Shown piece by piece: positions 34,080 through 42,225 of a stretch of DNA of 64,000 bases. Below the pieces are notes generated by a model. That model made no database searches. It was not told where the DNA came from and saw only the letters and a program-made list of their open reading frames with translations. A program made the translations under genes and the position numbers. Source of the DNA: Streptomyces sp. NBC_01016 (GTDB taxonomy: Bacteria > Actinomycetota > Actinomycetes > Streptomycetales > Streptomycetaceae). Position 1 is the first letter of the stretch; each line of letters begins with the position of its first letter. The stretch is from the NCBI RefSeq assembly GCF_026341035.1, contig NZ_JAPEOQ010000001.1, positions 3,906,001 to 3,970,000 on the forward strand. Reading direction: 5' to 3'.

Positions 34080-36134
34080 ATGAGTGACACCCGCAGCAAG
34101 CCCCGGCACCGCAGACGCCGCACCGTCCTCCTCGCAGGCGCCCCGCTCGCCGTCGCCGCCGCGGCAGCCCTCGCCTACGGCGGCGGGTTCCTCGGTGCGG
34201 ACGGTGCGGATTCGGCGAGCGCCGCCACGGCGGAGACCGCCGCCGCGTGGGCCGACGACACCGCCGACGGATTCGCGTCCGTCGACGCGCAGGGACAGGA
34301 CGGCACGTACGGCGGGCGCGGCGGCGAGACGGTCACCGTGAGGAACCTGGCCGACCTGGAGAAGTACGCGACCGCGAGCAAGCCCTACGTCATCGTGGTC
34401 GCGGGCGAGATCAAGATGGACCCCGTCGGCAAGGAGATCAAGGTCGCCTCCGACAAGACCATCGTGGGCGCCGGCACCGCCGGGCACATCGTCGGCGGCG
34501 GCTTCTTCCTCGGCACCGGCGTGCACAACGTCATCATCCGCAACCTGACGATCCGCGACTCCTACCAGGGGACGTGGAACGACAAGGACCACGACTTCGA
34601 CGCCATCCAGATGGACGGCGCGCACCACGTGTGGATCGACCACAACGACCTGCGCAGGATGGCCGACGGGCTGATCGACGTCCGCAAGGACTCGACCGAC
34701 ATCACCGTTTCCTGGAACAAGCTCAGCAACGACAACAAGGCCTTCGGCATCGGCTGGACCGAGAACGTCGTCACCGACATCACCATCCACCACAACTGGA
34801 TCCGCGAGACCGAACAGCGCAACCCCTCCACCGACAACGCCGCGCACGCGCACCTCTACAACAACTACTTGCAGGACGACGCGGGCACCGACATCACGTC
34901 CTCGTACGGGAACTACTCGCGCGGCAAGACGAAGATGGTCCTGGAGAACAGTTACTTCCAGGGCGTCAACAACCCCGTCATCAAGGACGACACCGCCACC
35001 CTCGTGCAGCGCGGCAGCGTCTTCTCCGGCACCAGCGGGCGCAACGAGAGCGGGGGCACCGCCTTCACCCCGTCCGACTTCTACGACTACACGCTGGACA
35101 AGGCGGCGGACGTGCCGGGCCTGCTCAAGTCCGGTGTGGGGCCCCGGAGTTCGATCGGAACCGCGAGCGCGACCGCTGAGACCAAGGCCGCCGCGAGCAC
35201 CCTCACCGTCGCCGCCGACGGCAGCGCCCAGTACAAGACGGTGCAGGCCGCCGTCGACGCCGTGCCCGCGAACAACACCGCGCGCGTGGACATCAAGGTC
35301 GCGCCGGGCACGTACCGCGGCACCGTGACCGTCCCGGCGAACAAGCCGCACGTGACGATCGTCGGCACCGGTTCGAGCCGTAAGTCCACCGTCCTCGTCG
35401 AGGGGCACGCCGCCGGTACGAAGAAGCCGGACGGATCGACGTACGGCACCTCGGGCAGCGCCACCGTCACCGTCCTCGCCGCCGACACCCAACTGCGCAA
35501 CCTGAGCGTCAGCAACGACTACGACGAGAGCAAGGACACCTCCATCGCCGCGCAGGCGGTCGCGCTGCGCACCAGCGCCGACAAGGTGTTCCTCGACTCG
35601 GTCATCACCAGCGGTGACCAGGACACGCTGCTGCTCGACGGCGCGGGCAAGCGCGTCTACATGAAGGACTCGTACGTCGTCGGCAACGTCGACTTCATCT
35701 TCGGCGGCGCCACCGCCGTGATCGACCAGTCCGTGATCACCCTGAAGAAGCGGTGGGACGGCACATCGGCCGGCTACGTCATGGCGCCGAGCACCGCGGC
35801 GGGCAAGAAGGGCCTGCTCGTCAACCGGACCACCATCAGCGGCGACGTCTCCGCCGACAGCTTCCACCTCGGCCGCAACTGGCACGCGGGCGGCGACGCC
35901 TCTCTCGACCCGCAGGCCACGGTCCGCAACTCCACGCTGGGCGCCGCGATCAAGGCGAAGCCGTGGACGGACATGGGCGGCTTCTCGTGGAAGGACGACC
36001 GGTTCGCCGAGTACAAGAACACCGGTGACGGGGCCGGTTCGGCGAGCGCCGACCGGCCGCAGCTGAGCGACGCGCAGGCCGCGGAGCAGGAGGTCGCGGA
36101 CTGGCTGGGGGACTGGACGCCCACGGCCTCCTGA
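34080..36134 (+). CDS. Secreted pectate lyase (PL1) - pectin methylesterase (CE8) fusion
   Basis: Bifunctional pectinase of 684 residues. An Arg-rich N-terminus and hydrophobic segment (about 15-37) form the export signal. The PL1 parallel beta-helix spans about 60-350, with IQMDGAHHVWIDHNDL and the catalytic-region Arg R247 (RNPSTDN). An Ala/Thr linker (about 358-375) leads to the CE8 beta-helix (about 375-655), with Q492 region QAVALR, Q514/D515 (GDQDTLLL), nucleophile D538 (GNVDFIFG) and R599/W601 (LGRNW). Demethylation would make sites for the lyase in the same chain. ATG at 34080; the ribosome site is weak (ACGGAG, 11 bases away). Confidence 0.92.
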   Translation: MSDTRSKPRHRRRRTVLLAGAPLAVAAAAALAYGGGFLGADGADSASAATAETAAAWADDTADGFASVDAQGQDGTYGGRGGETVTVRNLADLEKYATASKPYVIVVAGEIKMDPVGKEIKVASDKTIVGAGTAGHIVGGGFFLGTGVHNVIIRNLTIRDSYQGTWNDKDHDFDAIQMDGAHHVWIDHNDLRRMADGLIDVRKDSTDITVSWNKLSNDNKAFGIGWTENVVTDITIHHNWIRETEQRNPSTDNAAHAHLYNNYLQDDAGTDITSSYGNYSRGKTKMVLENSYFQGVNNPVIKDDTATLVQRGSVFSGTSGRNESGGTAFTPSDFYDYTLDKAADVPGLLKSGVGPRSSIGTASATAETKAAASTLTVAADGSAQYKTVQAAVDAVPANNTARVDIKVAPGTYRGTVTVPANKPHVTIVGTGSSRKSTVLVEGHAAGTKKPDGSTYGTSGSATVTVLAADTQLRNLSVSNDYDESKDTSIAAQAVALRTSADKVFLDSVITSGDQDTLLLDGAGKRVYMKDSYVVGNVDFIFGGATAVIDQSVITLKKRWDGTSAGYVMAPSTAAGKKGLLVNRTTISGDVSADSFHLGRNWHAGGDASLDPQATVRNSTLGAAIKAKPWTDMGGFSWKDDRFAEYKNTGDGAGSASADRPQLSDAQAAEQEVADWLGDWTPTAS

Positions 36135-36139
36135 CCGGT

Positions 36140-36179
36140 GGGAGCTGTACGCGGCGGGGCTCACCGCGCCGCGTACAGC
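36140..36179. terminator. Bidirectional terminator between PL1-CE8 and acyl-CoA synthetase genes
   Basis: Perfect 15-base inverted repeat (36140-36154 and 36165-36179) with a ten-base loop. The right arm encodes the last residues of the synthetase. Confidence 0.75.
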
Positions 36180-37999
36180 TCCTCGACCTCCCGCGCGTAC
36201 GTCTCCATGATCGCGGCCCTGCGCAGCTTCAGCGAGGGAGTGAGCAGGCCCGCGGTGGCGCCGAACTCGTGCGGGAGGATGCGGAACGCACGGATCGACT
36301 CGGCGCGCGAGACACGGGAGTTGGCCCGCCGCACCGCGCGCTGGATGTGGCCGCGCAGCTCCTCGTCGGTGACCGCCTGCTCGGGGGAGTCCAGGGCGCG
36401 GCCCTTGAGGCCCTGCCAGCTGGCGAGGGCCTCCGGGTCGAGGGTGACCAGGGCCGTGACGTAGGGCCTGTTGTCGCCGATCACGACGCACCCCGAGATC
36501 AGGGGATGGGCGGACAGCTCCTGTTCCAGGGTCTGCGGCGAGAGGCTCTTGCCCGCGCTCGTGATGATGATGTCCTTCTTGCGGCCCGTGATGACCAGAT
36601 AGCCGTCGGGGTCGAGGTGCCCCAGGTCGCCGGTGGCGAGCCAACCGTCGCGCAGCGCCGACTCGTTGGCCTTCGGATTGTTGTGGTAGCCGGCGAAGAC
36701 GACATCGCCGGCCACCCAGATCTCCCCGTCGTCGGCGATGTACACGGCGTTGCCGGGCAGCGGCTTGCCGACCGTGCCGGGCCGCGGCGCGCCGGGCGGC
36801 TGGGCGGTGACCGCCGAGCTCGTCTCGGTAAGGCCGTAGCCGTTGTAGACCGGGAGGCCGCATGCCTCGAAGAACAGGGCGAGGTCGCGGGAGAGCGGCG
36901 ATCCGCCCGACACCACGCTTCGCAGCCGGCCGCCGAACACCGCCCGCACCTTCGAGTACACCAGGCGGTCGTAGACCTTGTGCGTCAGACGCAGCCGGGG
37001 GCCCGGCCCCGCGCCCACCCCCGAGGCGTGCCGCTCCATCGCCGCCGCGTACCGGATCGCGGACCGCACGGCCCGCTCGAACAGGGCGGTGTGGCCGCTC
37101 TCTTGGGCGTTGACACGTGCCTTGGCGAAGGCCCGCTCGAAGATGTACGGGACCGCGTACAGGAACGTGGGCCGGAACGCGGCGAGCGCGGGGAGCAGCG
37201 CGCCGGGCGAGGCGTCCGGTTGGTGGGCGACGTTGCCGCCGCCGCGTACCGCGGTGACCACCTGGACCAGGCCGTAGCAGTGCGAGAGCGGCAGGAAGGC
37301 CAGCGTGGACGGCTGTTCACCGGCCGGGCCGAACAGTTCGCCCCAGCCCGCCAGGATGGTGTCCACCTCGGCGGCGATATTGCGGTGGGTGGTGATGCAG
37401 CCCTTGGGGGGCCCGGTCGTGCCGGACGTGTAGCAGATCACGGCGGCGTCCTGCGGGAGCACGGCGGCCCGCAACTGGTGCACCGCGTCGGGGTGCACCG
37501 CGGAGCCCGCCTCGATCAGCGCCTGGACCCCGCCCGACTCCAGCTCCCACAGCCGGGTCAGGTCGGTACGGGCGCCGTATGCGGCGGCCACCGTGATCGC
37601 GTTGTGCTCGTTCTCGACGACGACCCCGATCGCCTCCGTGTCCTGGAGGATCCACCGCACCTGCTCGGTGGACGACGTGGGGTACACCGGCACCACCGTG
37701 GCGCCCAGGCTCCACAGCGCGTACGCGATCAGCGTCCACTCGTAGCGGGTGCGCGACATCAGGATCACCCGGTCGCCCATGCCGATCCCGCAGGCGAGGA
37801 AGCCGCGGGCCACGGCCGTCACCTCGTCACGGAACCGCGAGGTGCTGACCTCCTGCGTCGGGCGGCCGTCCCGGAGCAGCGAGAACTGAAGGCGCTGCGG
37901 GTCCTCCAGCGCGGCGCTGAAGACCGAGTCGGCGAGTCCGCCCGACTCCAACGGAGGCGCCAGGCGGGGCACTGCGAGTTGCCGCATGTGACTGCTCAT
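36161..37999 (-). CDS. Long-chain fatty-acid--CoA ligase (AMP-dependent synthetase)
   Basis: Adenylate-forming enzyme of 612 residues. The P-loop-like signature YTSGTTGPPKG is at 190-200; NGYGLTE, GEIWVAGDVVFAGYHNN, DGWLATGDLG and GRKKDIIITSAGK follow in order, and the C-terminal region fits the long-chain (FadD15-like) group. It activates fatty acids to acyl-CoA in the cytoplasm. ATG at 37999 lies close behind GAGGGAG; an ATG four codons later is possible. Monocistronic; it could serve lipid metabolism generally, and a link to the lipase/dioxygenase cluster at 52-58 kb is speculative. Confidence 0.9.
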   Translation of the reverse strand: MSSHMRQLAVPRLAPPLESGGLADSVFSAALEDPQRLQFSLLRDGRPTQEVSTSRFRDEVTAVARGFLACGIGMGDRVILMSRTRYEWTLIAYALWSLGATVVPVYPTSSTEQVRWILQDTEAIGVVVENEHNAITVAAAYGARTDLTRLWELESGGVQALIEAGSAVHPDAVHQLRAAVLPQDAAVICYTSGTTGPPKGCITTHRNIAAEVDTILAGWGELFGPAGEQPSTLAFLPLSHCYGLVQVVTAVRGGGNVAHQPDASPGALLPALAAFRPTFLYAVPYIFERAFAKARVNAQESGHTALFERAVRSAIRYAAAMERHASGVGAGPGPRLRLTHKVYDRLVYSKVRAVFGGRLRSVVSGGSPLSRDLALFFEACGLPVYNGYGLTETSSAVTAQPPGAPRPGTVGKPLPGNAVYIADDGEIWVAGDVVFAGYHNNPKANESALRDGWLATGDLGHLDPDGYLVITGRKKDIIITSAGKSLSPQTLEQELSAHPLISGCVVIGDNRPYVTALVTLDPEALASWQGLKGRALDSPEQAVTDEELRGHIQRAVRRANSRVSRAESIRAFRILPHEFGATAGLLTPSLKLRRAAIMETYAREVEELYAAR

Positions 38000-38174
38000 C
38001 GCTCCCTCTGGTAGGCAAACCGAGTTGACGATTCAACCTGAATGCGTCGGAACGGAAGCTACATCCAAGGAGACCTTTTCGCCCCGGTGTTGGATAACGA
38101 ATCGGCAGTCACCTGCGGCGCTTCGGATAGGCTTCTGGCTCCCAATGGCATGTACACCTAGAGGAGCGATCTCC

Positions 38175-38690
38175 GTGAAGCGGCGCCCGACCCTGGCCGG
38201 ACTGACGATGATGCTGGTGGTCGCGCTCGCGGCGTGCGGGGGTGGTCCGCAGCAGGACACCTCGGGGCACGGCGGCGGCAAGGACACCGGGAGTTACACC
38301 GTGCGGCAGGACGACACCGCCAAGGTGACCGGGGTGCGCGACGGGGTGCGGCACGTGACCCGCCGCACGACCCGCGCGACCCGGCCGCACCTGGTGAGGA
38401 AGTGCGGGACCGAGAGCCGCAAGGTCAAGCACACCAAGCGCAGCCACGGCCGCAAGCGGACCTACTACACGACGAAGAAGGTCCGTGACTGCCACAAGGT
38501 GCGCAGGGGCACCGAGAGGTACACCCGGGTCCTGCGGTCCGAGCACTGGTGCGTCCGCCTCGACGACGTCAACGGCAAGCGCACCGTGGACGACCAGTGG
38601 TTCCGGGTGAACTCCACGGTCTACGGCAGGGTGCAGGGCGAGGACGACCGGGCGAAGGTCACCATCGAGCCGCTCCGCAAGGGCTGCTGA
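38175..38690 (+). CDS. Hypothetical basic lipoprotein
   Basis: Protein of 171 residues with a lipoprotein signal (VKRRP, hydrophobic core, LAAC with Cys21). The mature part is rich in Arg, Lys and Thr (VTRRTTRATRP, HTKRSHGRKRTYYTTKK) and contains four further cysteines that may form disulfides. GTG at 38175 follows GAGGAG at good spacing. I recognise no domain; the composition suggests a cell-surface protein binding anionic polymers, but that is guesswork. It converges with the MFS gene (12-base gap with a small CCCGG-A-CCGGG stem). Confidence 0.7.
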   Translation: MKRRPTLAGLTMMLVVALAACGGGPQQDTSGHGGGKDTGSYTVRQDDTAKVTGVRDGVRHVTRRTTRATRPHLVRKCGTESRKVKHTKRSHGRKRTYYTTKKVRDCHKVRRGTERYTRVLRSEHWCVRLDDVNGKRTVDDQWFRVNSTVYGRVQGEDDRAKVTIEPLRKGC

Positions 38691-38702
38691 GCCCGGACCG
38701 GG

Positions 38703-40169
38703 TCACGTGGCGGCGACCTCCGGGATGCGCTCCTTCACCAGCGCGTAGAGGACGACCGCCACGGCCATCACCCCGGCCGCGGTGAACACGCCCGCGGCCC
38801 AGCTGCCGGTCGCGTCGCGCAGCACACCGCTGACGACGGGGCTGGCCACCGCGCCGATCTCCGCGACCAGGTTGAACAGGCCGAACAGCGAACCGCGGTC
38901 CTTCTCCTCGGCCAGGTCGCCGAGCAGGCTGTGCACGATCGGCTGGAGCGCGTTGAAGAACAGGCCCGAGCAGAACAGGATCAGGCCGAGCAGCAGCAGC
39001 GACGGGTCGCCGTTCAGGACGCTCACGCCGAACGCCACCGCGAGCACCGTGTGCACCGCCGCGCAGATCACCGCGAGCGGCTTGCGGCCCTTGCCGGCGC
39101 GCACCCGCCGGTCCGCGATCCAGCCGCCGACCGGGAAGCCGATGATGCCCGCGCCCGCGTTGAACGCCGCGGTGAGGGCCGCCGCGCCCAGGCTGCTGTG
39201 CGCGGCCTCCGCGACGATCTGCACCGACCAGAACGAGAAGAACCACAGGTTCCACATCACGGCGATGAAGCCGATGTAGATCAACCAGACGTTCCGGTTG
39301 AGGAGTTGGGTGCTGCGTCCCGTGCGCACGATGCCGCGGATCACGATGGTCACCATGATCAGGAACAGCACGCCGGAGCCGACCGCCGTGAGCCAGTCCG
39401 GCCAGCTGAACTCGTCGGCGAGCAGGAACAGGGCGAGGATCGCGACCGCCGCGGGGATCGAGTAGCCGATGAGCCGCAGCGCGGGCGGGCCGAGCCGCAG
39501 CGGCCTGTCGCCACGCCCCCGGAAGAACGTCCACGTCGCCGCCGCCACCAGCAGCGACACCACCCCGAACACGTACAGCGGCAGACTCCACGCCCGGCCG
39601 CCCATGCCCAGCGTGCCGCCCCAGTCGATCAGGTGCGGGGTGGCGACGATGCCGACGGTCAGACCGATGGACAGACCGGACAGGACGACGCCGAGGCCGA
39701 TGGTGCGGCGGGCCGCGGGCGTGTGATTGATGACCAGGACACGGTCGTTGGAGTAGAAGACGCCCTCGCCGAGCCCGGTGAGCACGCGCGCCACGACGAA
39801 GCCGATGAGCCCGCCGGTCAGCCCGGAGACCAGGGTCAGCAGGCCCGCCCACAACAGGGAGACGACGAGCATCTCGCGGTGGCCGTAGCGGTCGCCGAGC
39901 CGGCCGCCCGCGTACTGCGTGAGCATGTAGCCGGTGAAGAACATCGAGCCGATGAGCCCGCCGAGCGTCGCCGGGTTCGAGGCGTCACCGATGAACCCGG
40001 CCTTGTTCTCGATCATCCAGGCGACGACGGGCCCGGTGACGGTGCGGTCGGCGTAGCTGATGAGCCAGCCCGCGAGCAGGAAGCCCCACAAGTGGGTGTG
40101 GTGCCCCGAGAAGAGCGCGCGGCTCTTGGCCTCGGTTGCGATACGTGGTGGAGCGCCGGTTTCCGACAT
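38703..40169 (-). CDS. MFS transporter
   Basis: Major facilitator superfamily permease of 488 residues with about 12 helices and the motif A-like loop GGRLGDRYGHREM between helices 2 and 3. The N-terminal AGWLISYADRTVTGPVVAWM and the overall pattern resemble sugar-acid or organophosphate transporters, but the substrate is unclear. ATG at 40169 follows CAGGGGGA. Upstream, AAGCGCTT (40198-40205) resembles the core of LacI/CcpA-type operators. Confidence 0.85.
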   Translation of the reverse strand: MSETGAPPRIATEAKSRALFSGHHTHLWGFLLAGWLISYADRTVTGPVVAWMIENKAGFIGDASNPATLGGLIGSMFFTGYMLTQYAGGRLGDRYGHREMLVVSLLWAGLLTLVSGLTGGLIGFVVARVLTGLGEGVFYSNDRVLVINHTPAARRTIGLGVVLSGLSIGLTVGIVATPHLIDWGGTLGMGGRAWSLPLYVFGVVSLLVAAATWTFFRGRGDRPLRLGPPALRLIGYSIPAAVAILALFLLADEFSWPDWLTAVGSGVLFLIMVTIVIRGIVRTGRSTQLLNRNVWLIYIGFIAVMWNLWFFSFWSVQIVAEAAHSSLGAAALTAAFNAGAGIIGFPVGGWIADRRVRAGKGRKPLAVICAAVHTVLAVAFGVSVLNGDPSLLLLGLILFCSGLFFNALQPIVHSLLGDLAEEKDRGSLFGLFNLVAEIGAVASPVVSGVLRDATGSWAAGVFTAAGVMAVAVVLYALVKERIPEVAAT

Positions 40170-40197
40170 GGGTCCCCCTGGACAATGGGCAGCGGGA

Positions 40198-40205
40198 AAG
40201 CGCTT
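40198..40205. promoter_or_regulatory. Possible LacI-type operator core upstream of MFS gene
   Basis: Palindrome AAGCGCTT within GGGAAAGCGCTTGCTAAG, about 30 bases upstream of the MFS start. Only the core is symmetric and no regulator gene is adjacent. Confidence 0.25.
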
Positions 40206-40259
40206 GCTAAGATCCCAGAGGCATGACCGCAGGTCAACGGGTCAGCGGTAACGAGTTGT

Positions 40260-40325
40260 GTTCATCGATGAGCGGCTCGTGGTTCAGCGATGAACGGCTG
40301 GGTGTTCACCGATGGGCGGCCAGCA
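40260..40325. repeat. 22-bp tandem repeat duplicating the 3' end of the epoxide hydrolase gene
   Basis: Three units start at 40260, 40282 and 40304, each close to GTTCANCGATGNNCGGCT. The third contains the epoxide hydrolase stop codon (40306-40308, minus strand); the other two are degenerate copies downstream of it. Confidence 0.8.
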
Positions 40326-41493
40326 CCGCCGCGAGTCCCTCTCGCAGGTCCTTGACGAAATACTCGGGAACCTCAAGTGCCGGGAAATGTCCGCCCTGTT
40401 CGGGCTCGCTCCAGCGCACGATCTGCCGGTACCGCTCCTGCGCCCAGGGCCGCGGACACTTCTCGACGTCGCGGGGATACGCGGTGATGGCCGCCGGGAC
40501 GTCGACCCGGAGTTCGGGGTCCAGCGCATTGTGGCTTTCGTAGTAGATGCGGGCCGCCGACGCTCCGGTCCGCGTCAGCCAGTAGAGGGTGACGTCGTCA
40601 AGAATCCTGTCCATGGGAATCGTCTCGAACGGGCTGTCCTCGGTGTCCGTCCATTCGGCGAATTTGTCGAGGATCCAGGCGAGAAGACCGACCGGTGAAT
40701 CGACGAGCGAGTAGCCGATGGTCTGTGGCCGGGTCGCCTGCTGCTTCGCGTACGCCGCGCGGTGGCGCGTCGCGGTGCCCAGCCAGAAGTCCCGGGTCTC
40801 CTCGGCCCATTGGCGCTCGACCGGCGTCAGCCCCTCCATGGTCGACCCGGGCAGTCCTTCCGCGAACGTGGTGTGGATGCCGAGTACGTGCGCCGGGAAC
40901 CTGCCGGCGAGAACCGTGGTGATGTTGCCGCCCCAGTCGCCGCCGTGGGCCAGGAACGCGCCGTAGCCGAGCCTTCCCATCAGCTCCACCCAGGCGGCAG
41001 CGATCTCCTCGGTTCCCCACCCGGTGGTAGCCGGCCTGTCGCTGTAACCGAAGCCCGGCAGCGAAGGAACCACGACGTGGAACGCGGGCGTGTCCGCGTC
41101 CTTCGGGTCCGCCAGCTCGTCCACGACGTCGGTGAAGCGGGCGACGCTGTCAGGCCAGCCGTGCGTCAGGATCAGGGGAGTGGCGTCCGCGCGCGCGGAC
41201 CGGCGGTGCAGGAAGTGGATGCCCAGACCGTCGATGGTCGTGCGGAACTGGCCGATCGCATTGAGGCGCTCCTCGAACGCCCGCCAGTCGTACCCGGTAC
41301 GCCAGTGGTGCACGACGTCGACGAGGTCGGCGAGCGGGACGCCCTGCTCCCACCGGCCCCGGCCGGGCCCGGCGTCATGGACCGTCTCGGCCTCCGGCAG
41401 CCGCGCCGCGGCCAGCCGCGCGCGCAGATCCTCGAGGTCGGCGTCGCTTGCGTGGGCTTCAAATGCTTGTACGTCGCTGGTGGGGCGGGGCAT
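40306..41493 (-). CDS. Epoxide hydrolase (alpha/beta hydrolase)
   Basis: Microsomal-type epoxide hydrolase family protein of 395 residues. An N-terminal EHN domain (about 5-105) precedes the alpha/beta hydrolase core, with oxyanion motif HGWP (111-114), nucleophile D186 (HGGDWGG) and H369 (QGGHFPALE). ATG at 41493 follows AGGAGG; an earlier ATG would place that site inside the gene. It is divergent from a CGNR regulator gene, with two 17-bp palindromes between, so that protein probably controls it. The natural epoxide substrate is unknown. Confidence 0.92.
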   Translation of the reverse strand: MPRPTSDVQAFEAHASDADLEDLRARLAAARLPEAETVHDAGPGRGRWEQGVPLADLVDVVHHWRTGYDWRAFEERLNAIGQFRTTIDGLGIHFLHRRSARADATPLILTHGWPDSVARFTDVVDELADPKDADTPAFHVVVPSLPGFGYSDRPATTGWGTEEIAAAWVELMGRLGYGAFLAHGGDWGGNITTVLAGRFPAHVLGIHTTFAEGLPGSTMEGLTPVERQWAEETRDFWLGTATRHRAAYAKQQATRPQTIGYSLVDSPVGLLAWILDKFAEWTDTEDSPFETIPMDRILDDVTLYWLTRTGASAARIYYESHNALDPELRVDVPAAITAYPRDVEKCPRPWAQERYRQIVRWSEPEQGGHFPALEVPEYFVKDLREGLAAVLAAHR

Positions 41494-41515
41494 GAGGGAC
41501 CTCCTGGCCATCGCG

Positions 41516-41534
41516 GAACCGGCTAAGACGGTTC
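41516..41534. promoter_or_regulatory. CGNR-type operator 1
   Basis: GAACCG-GCTAAGA-CGGTTC, a perfect six-base inverted repeat around CTAAG, lying directly upstream of the epoxide hydrolase leader. The 17-mer core 41517-41533 matches operator 2 at 14 of 17 positions. Confidence 0.65.
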
Positions 41535-41558
41535 TAGCAGGAGTCCGGACCACCCGGC

Positions 41559-41575
41559 AACCGCCTAAGGTGGTT
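41559..41575. promoter_or_regulatory. CGNR-type operator 2, abutting the CGNR start codon
   Basis: AACCGCC-TAA-GGTGGTT, seven-base arms with one mismatch, ending two bases before the ATG at 41578. Exactly 42 bp from operator 1, so both are on the same helix face. Confidence 0.65.
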
Positions 41576-41577
41576 CC

Positions 41578-42153
41578 ATGCGTGCTGGATTTCCTGACTT
41601 CCGCCTCGGCAACGTGCTCGCGACCAGCTTCACGGGGACCCTCTCGGAGCGGCAGGGCAGCGCAGTGGAGCGGATTCCCGTGCCGCAGCGGCTCATCGAC
41701 TGGCTGGCGGTGTACGGCCTCGCCGTCGACTCCTGCTCCCTCGCCGAGCTCGACCTCGCCCGGGAGCTGCGGGAGGCGATCCACGCCGCCGCGACGGCGG
41801 CCGCGGTCCAGGACCCGCTCCCCGCATCCGCCGTCCAGGTCATCAACGACCGCAGCGCTCAGGGCCGGGCGGCGGCCGTCCTGACGCCCGAGGGCGAGCG
41901 GCGCTGGCAGCTCGGCCCGGAGTCCCGCGTGGAAGACGCCCTCAGCGTGATCGCCGCCGACGCGATCGGCGTCATCGCGGGCGAACGGGACGGGAAGCTG
42001 GCCCTGTGCGCGTCGCCCACCTGTCAGGCCGCCTTCTTCGACACCAGCCAGAGCCGGACCCGCAAATGGTGCGACATGAACACGTGCGGGAACCGCCAGA
42101 AGAAGGCGCGCTTCCACGCCAACCAGCGCAAGGACGCCGGCTCGGCGGAGTGA
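41578..42153 (+). CDS. CGNR zinc-finger (ABATE domain) putative regulator
   Basis: Protein of 191 residues with an N-terminal ABATE domain (about 1-130) and a C-terminal CGNR zinc finger: C144, C149, C165 and C170 with the CGNR motif at 170-173 and a basic tail QKKARFHANQRK. Such proteins are regarded as stress-responsive DNA-binding regulators, though few are studied. No Shine-Dalgarno is clear; the region before the ATG is occupied by operator 2, suggesting autorepression or leaderless translation. Divergent from the epoxide hydrolase gene, its likely target. Confidence 0.88.
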   Translation: MRAGFPDFRLGNVLATSFTGTLSERQGSAVERIPVPQRLIDWLAVYGLAVDSCSLAELDLARELREAIHAAATAAAVQDPLPASAVQVINDRSAQGRAAAVLTPEGERRWQLGPESRVEDALSVIAADAIGVIAGERDGKLALCASPTCQAAFFDTSQSRTRKWCDMNTCGNRQKKARFHANQRKDAGSAE

Positions 42154-42188
42154 TCGGAGCCCCGGCCGGCGGGGTGCCGATCACTCCG
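42146..42188. terminator. Strong bidirectional terminator after CGNR gene
   Basis: Perfect 12-base arms CGGAGTGATCGG / CCGATCACTCCG enclosing an inner CCCCG...CGGGG stem. The left arm overlaps the CGNR stop codon. Lies before the convergent MFS gene. Confidence 0.75.
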
Positions 42189-42225
42189 TGGATCACTCCG
42201 CCGAGCACTCTGTCGACGGGGCAGT

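Noticed and set aside
31491..36863. A 1790-codon open frame on the minus strand across the helicase and pectinase region
   Set aside because: Arg/Gly/Ala-rich low-complexity translation with no motifs, antisense to the well-supported PL1-CE8 gene; an artefact of high-GC third positions.
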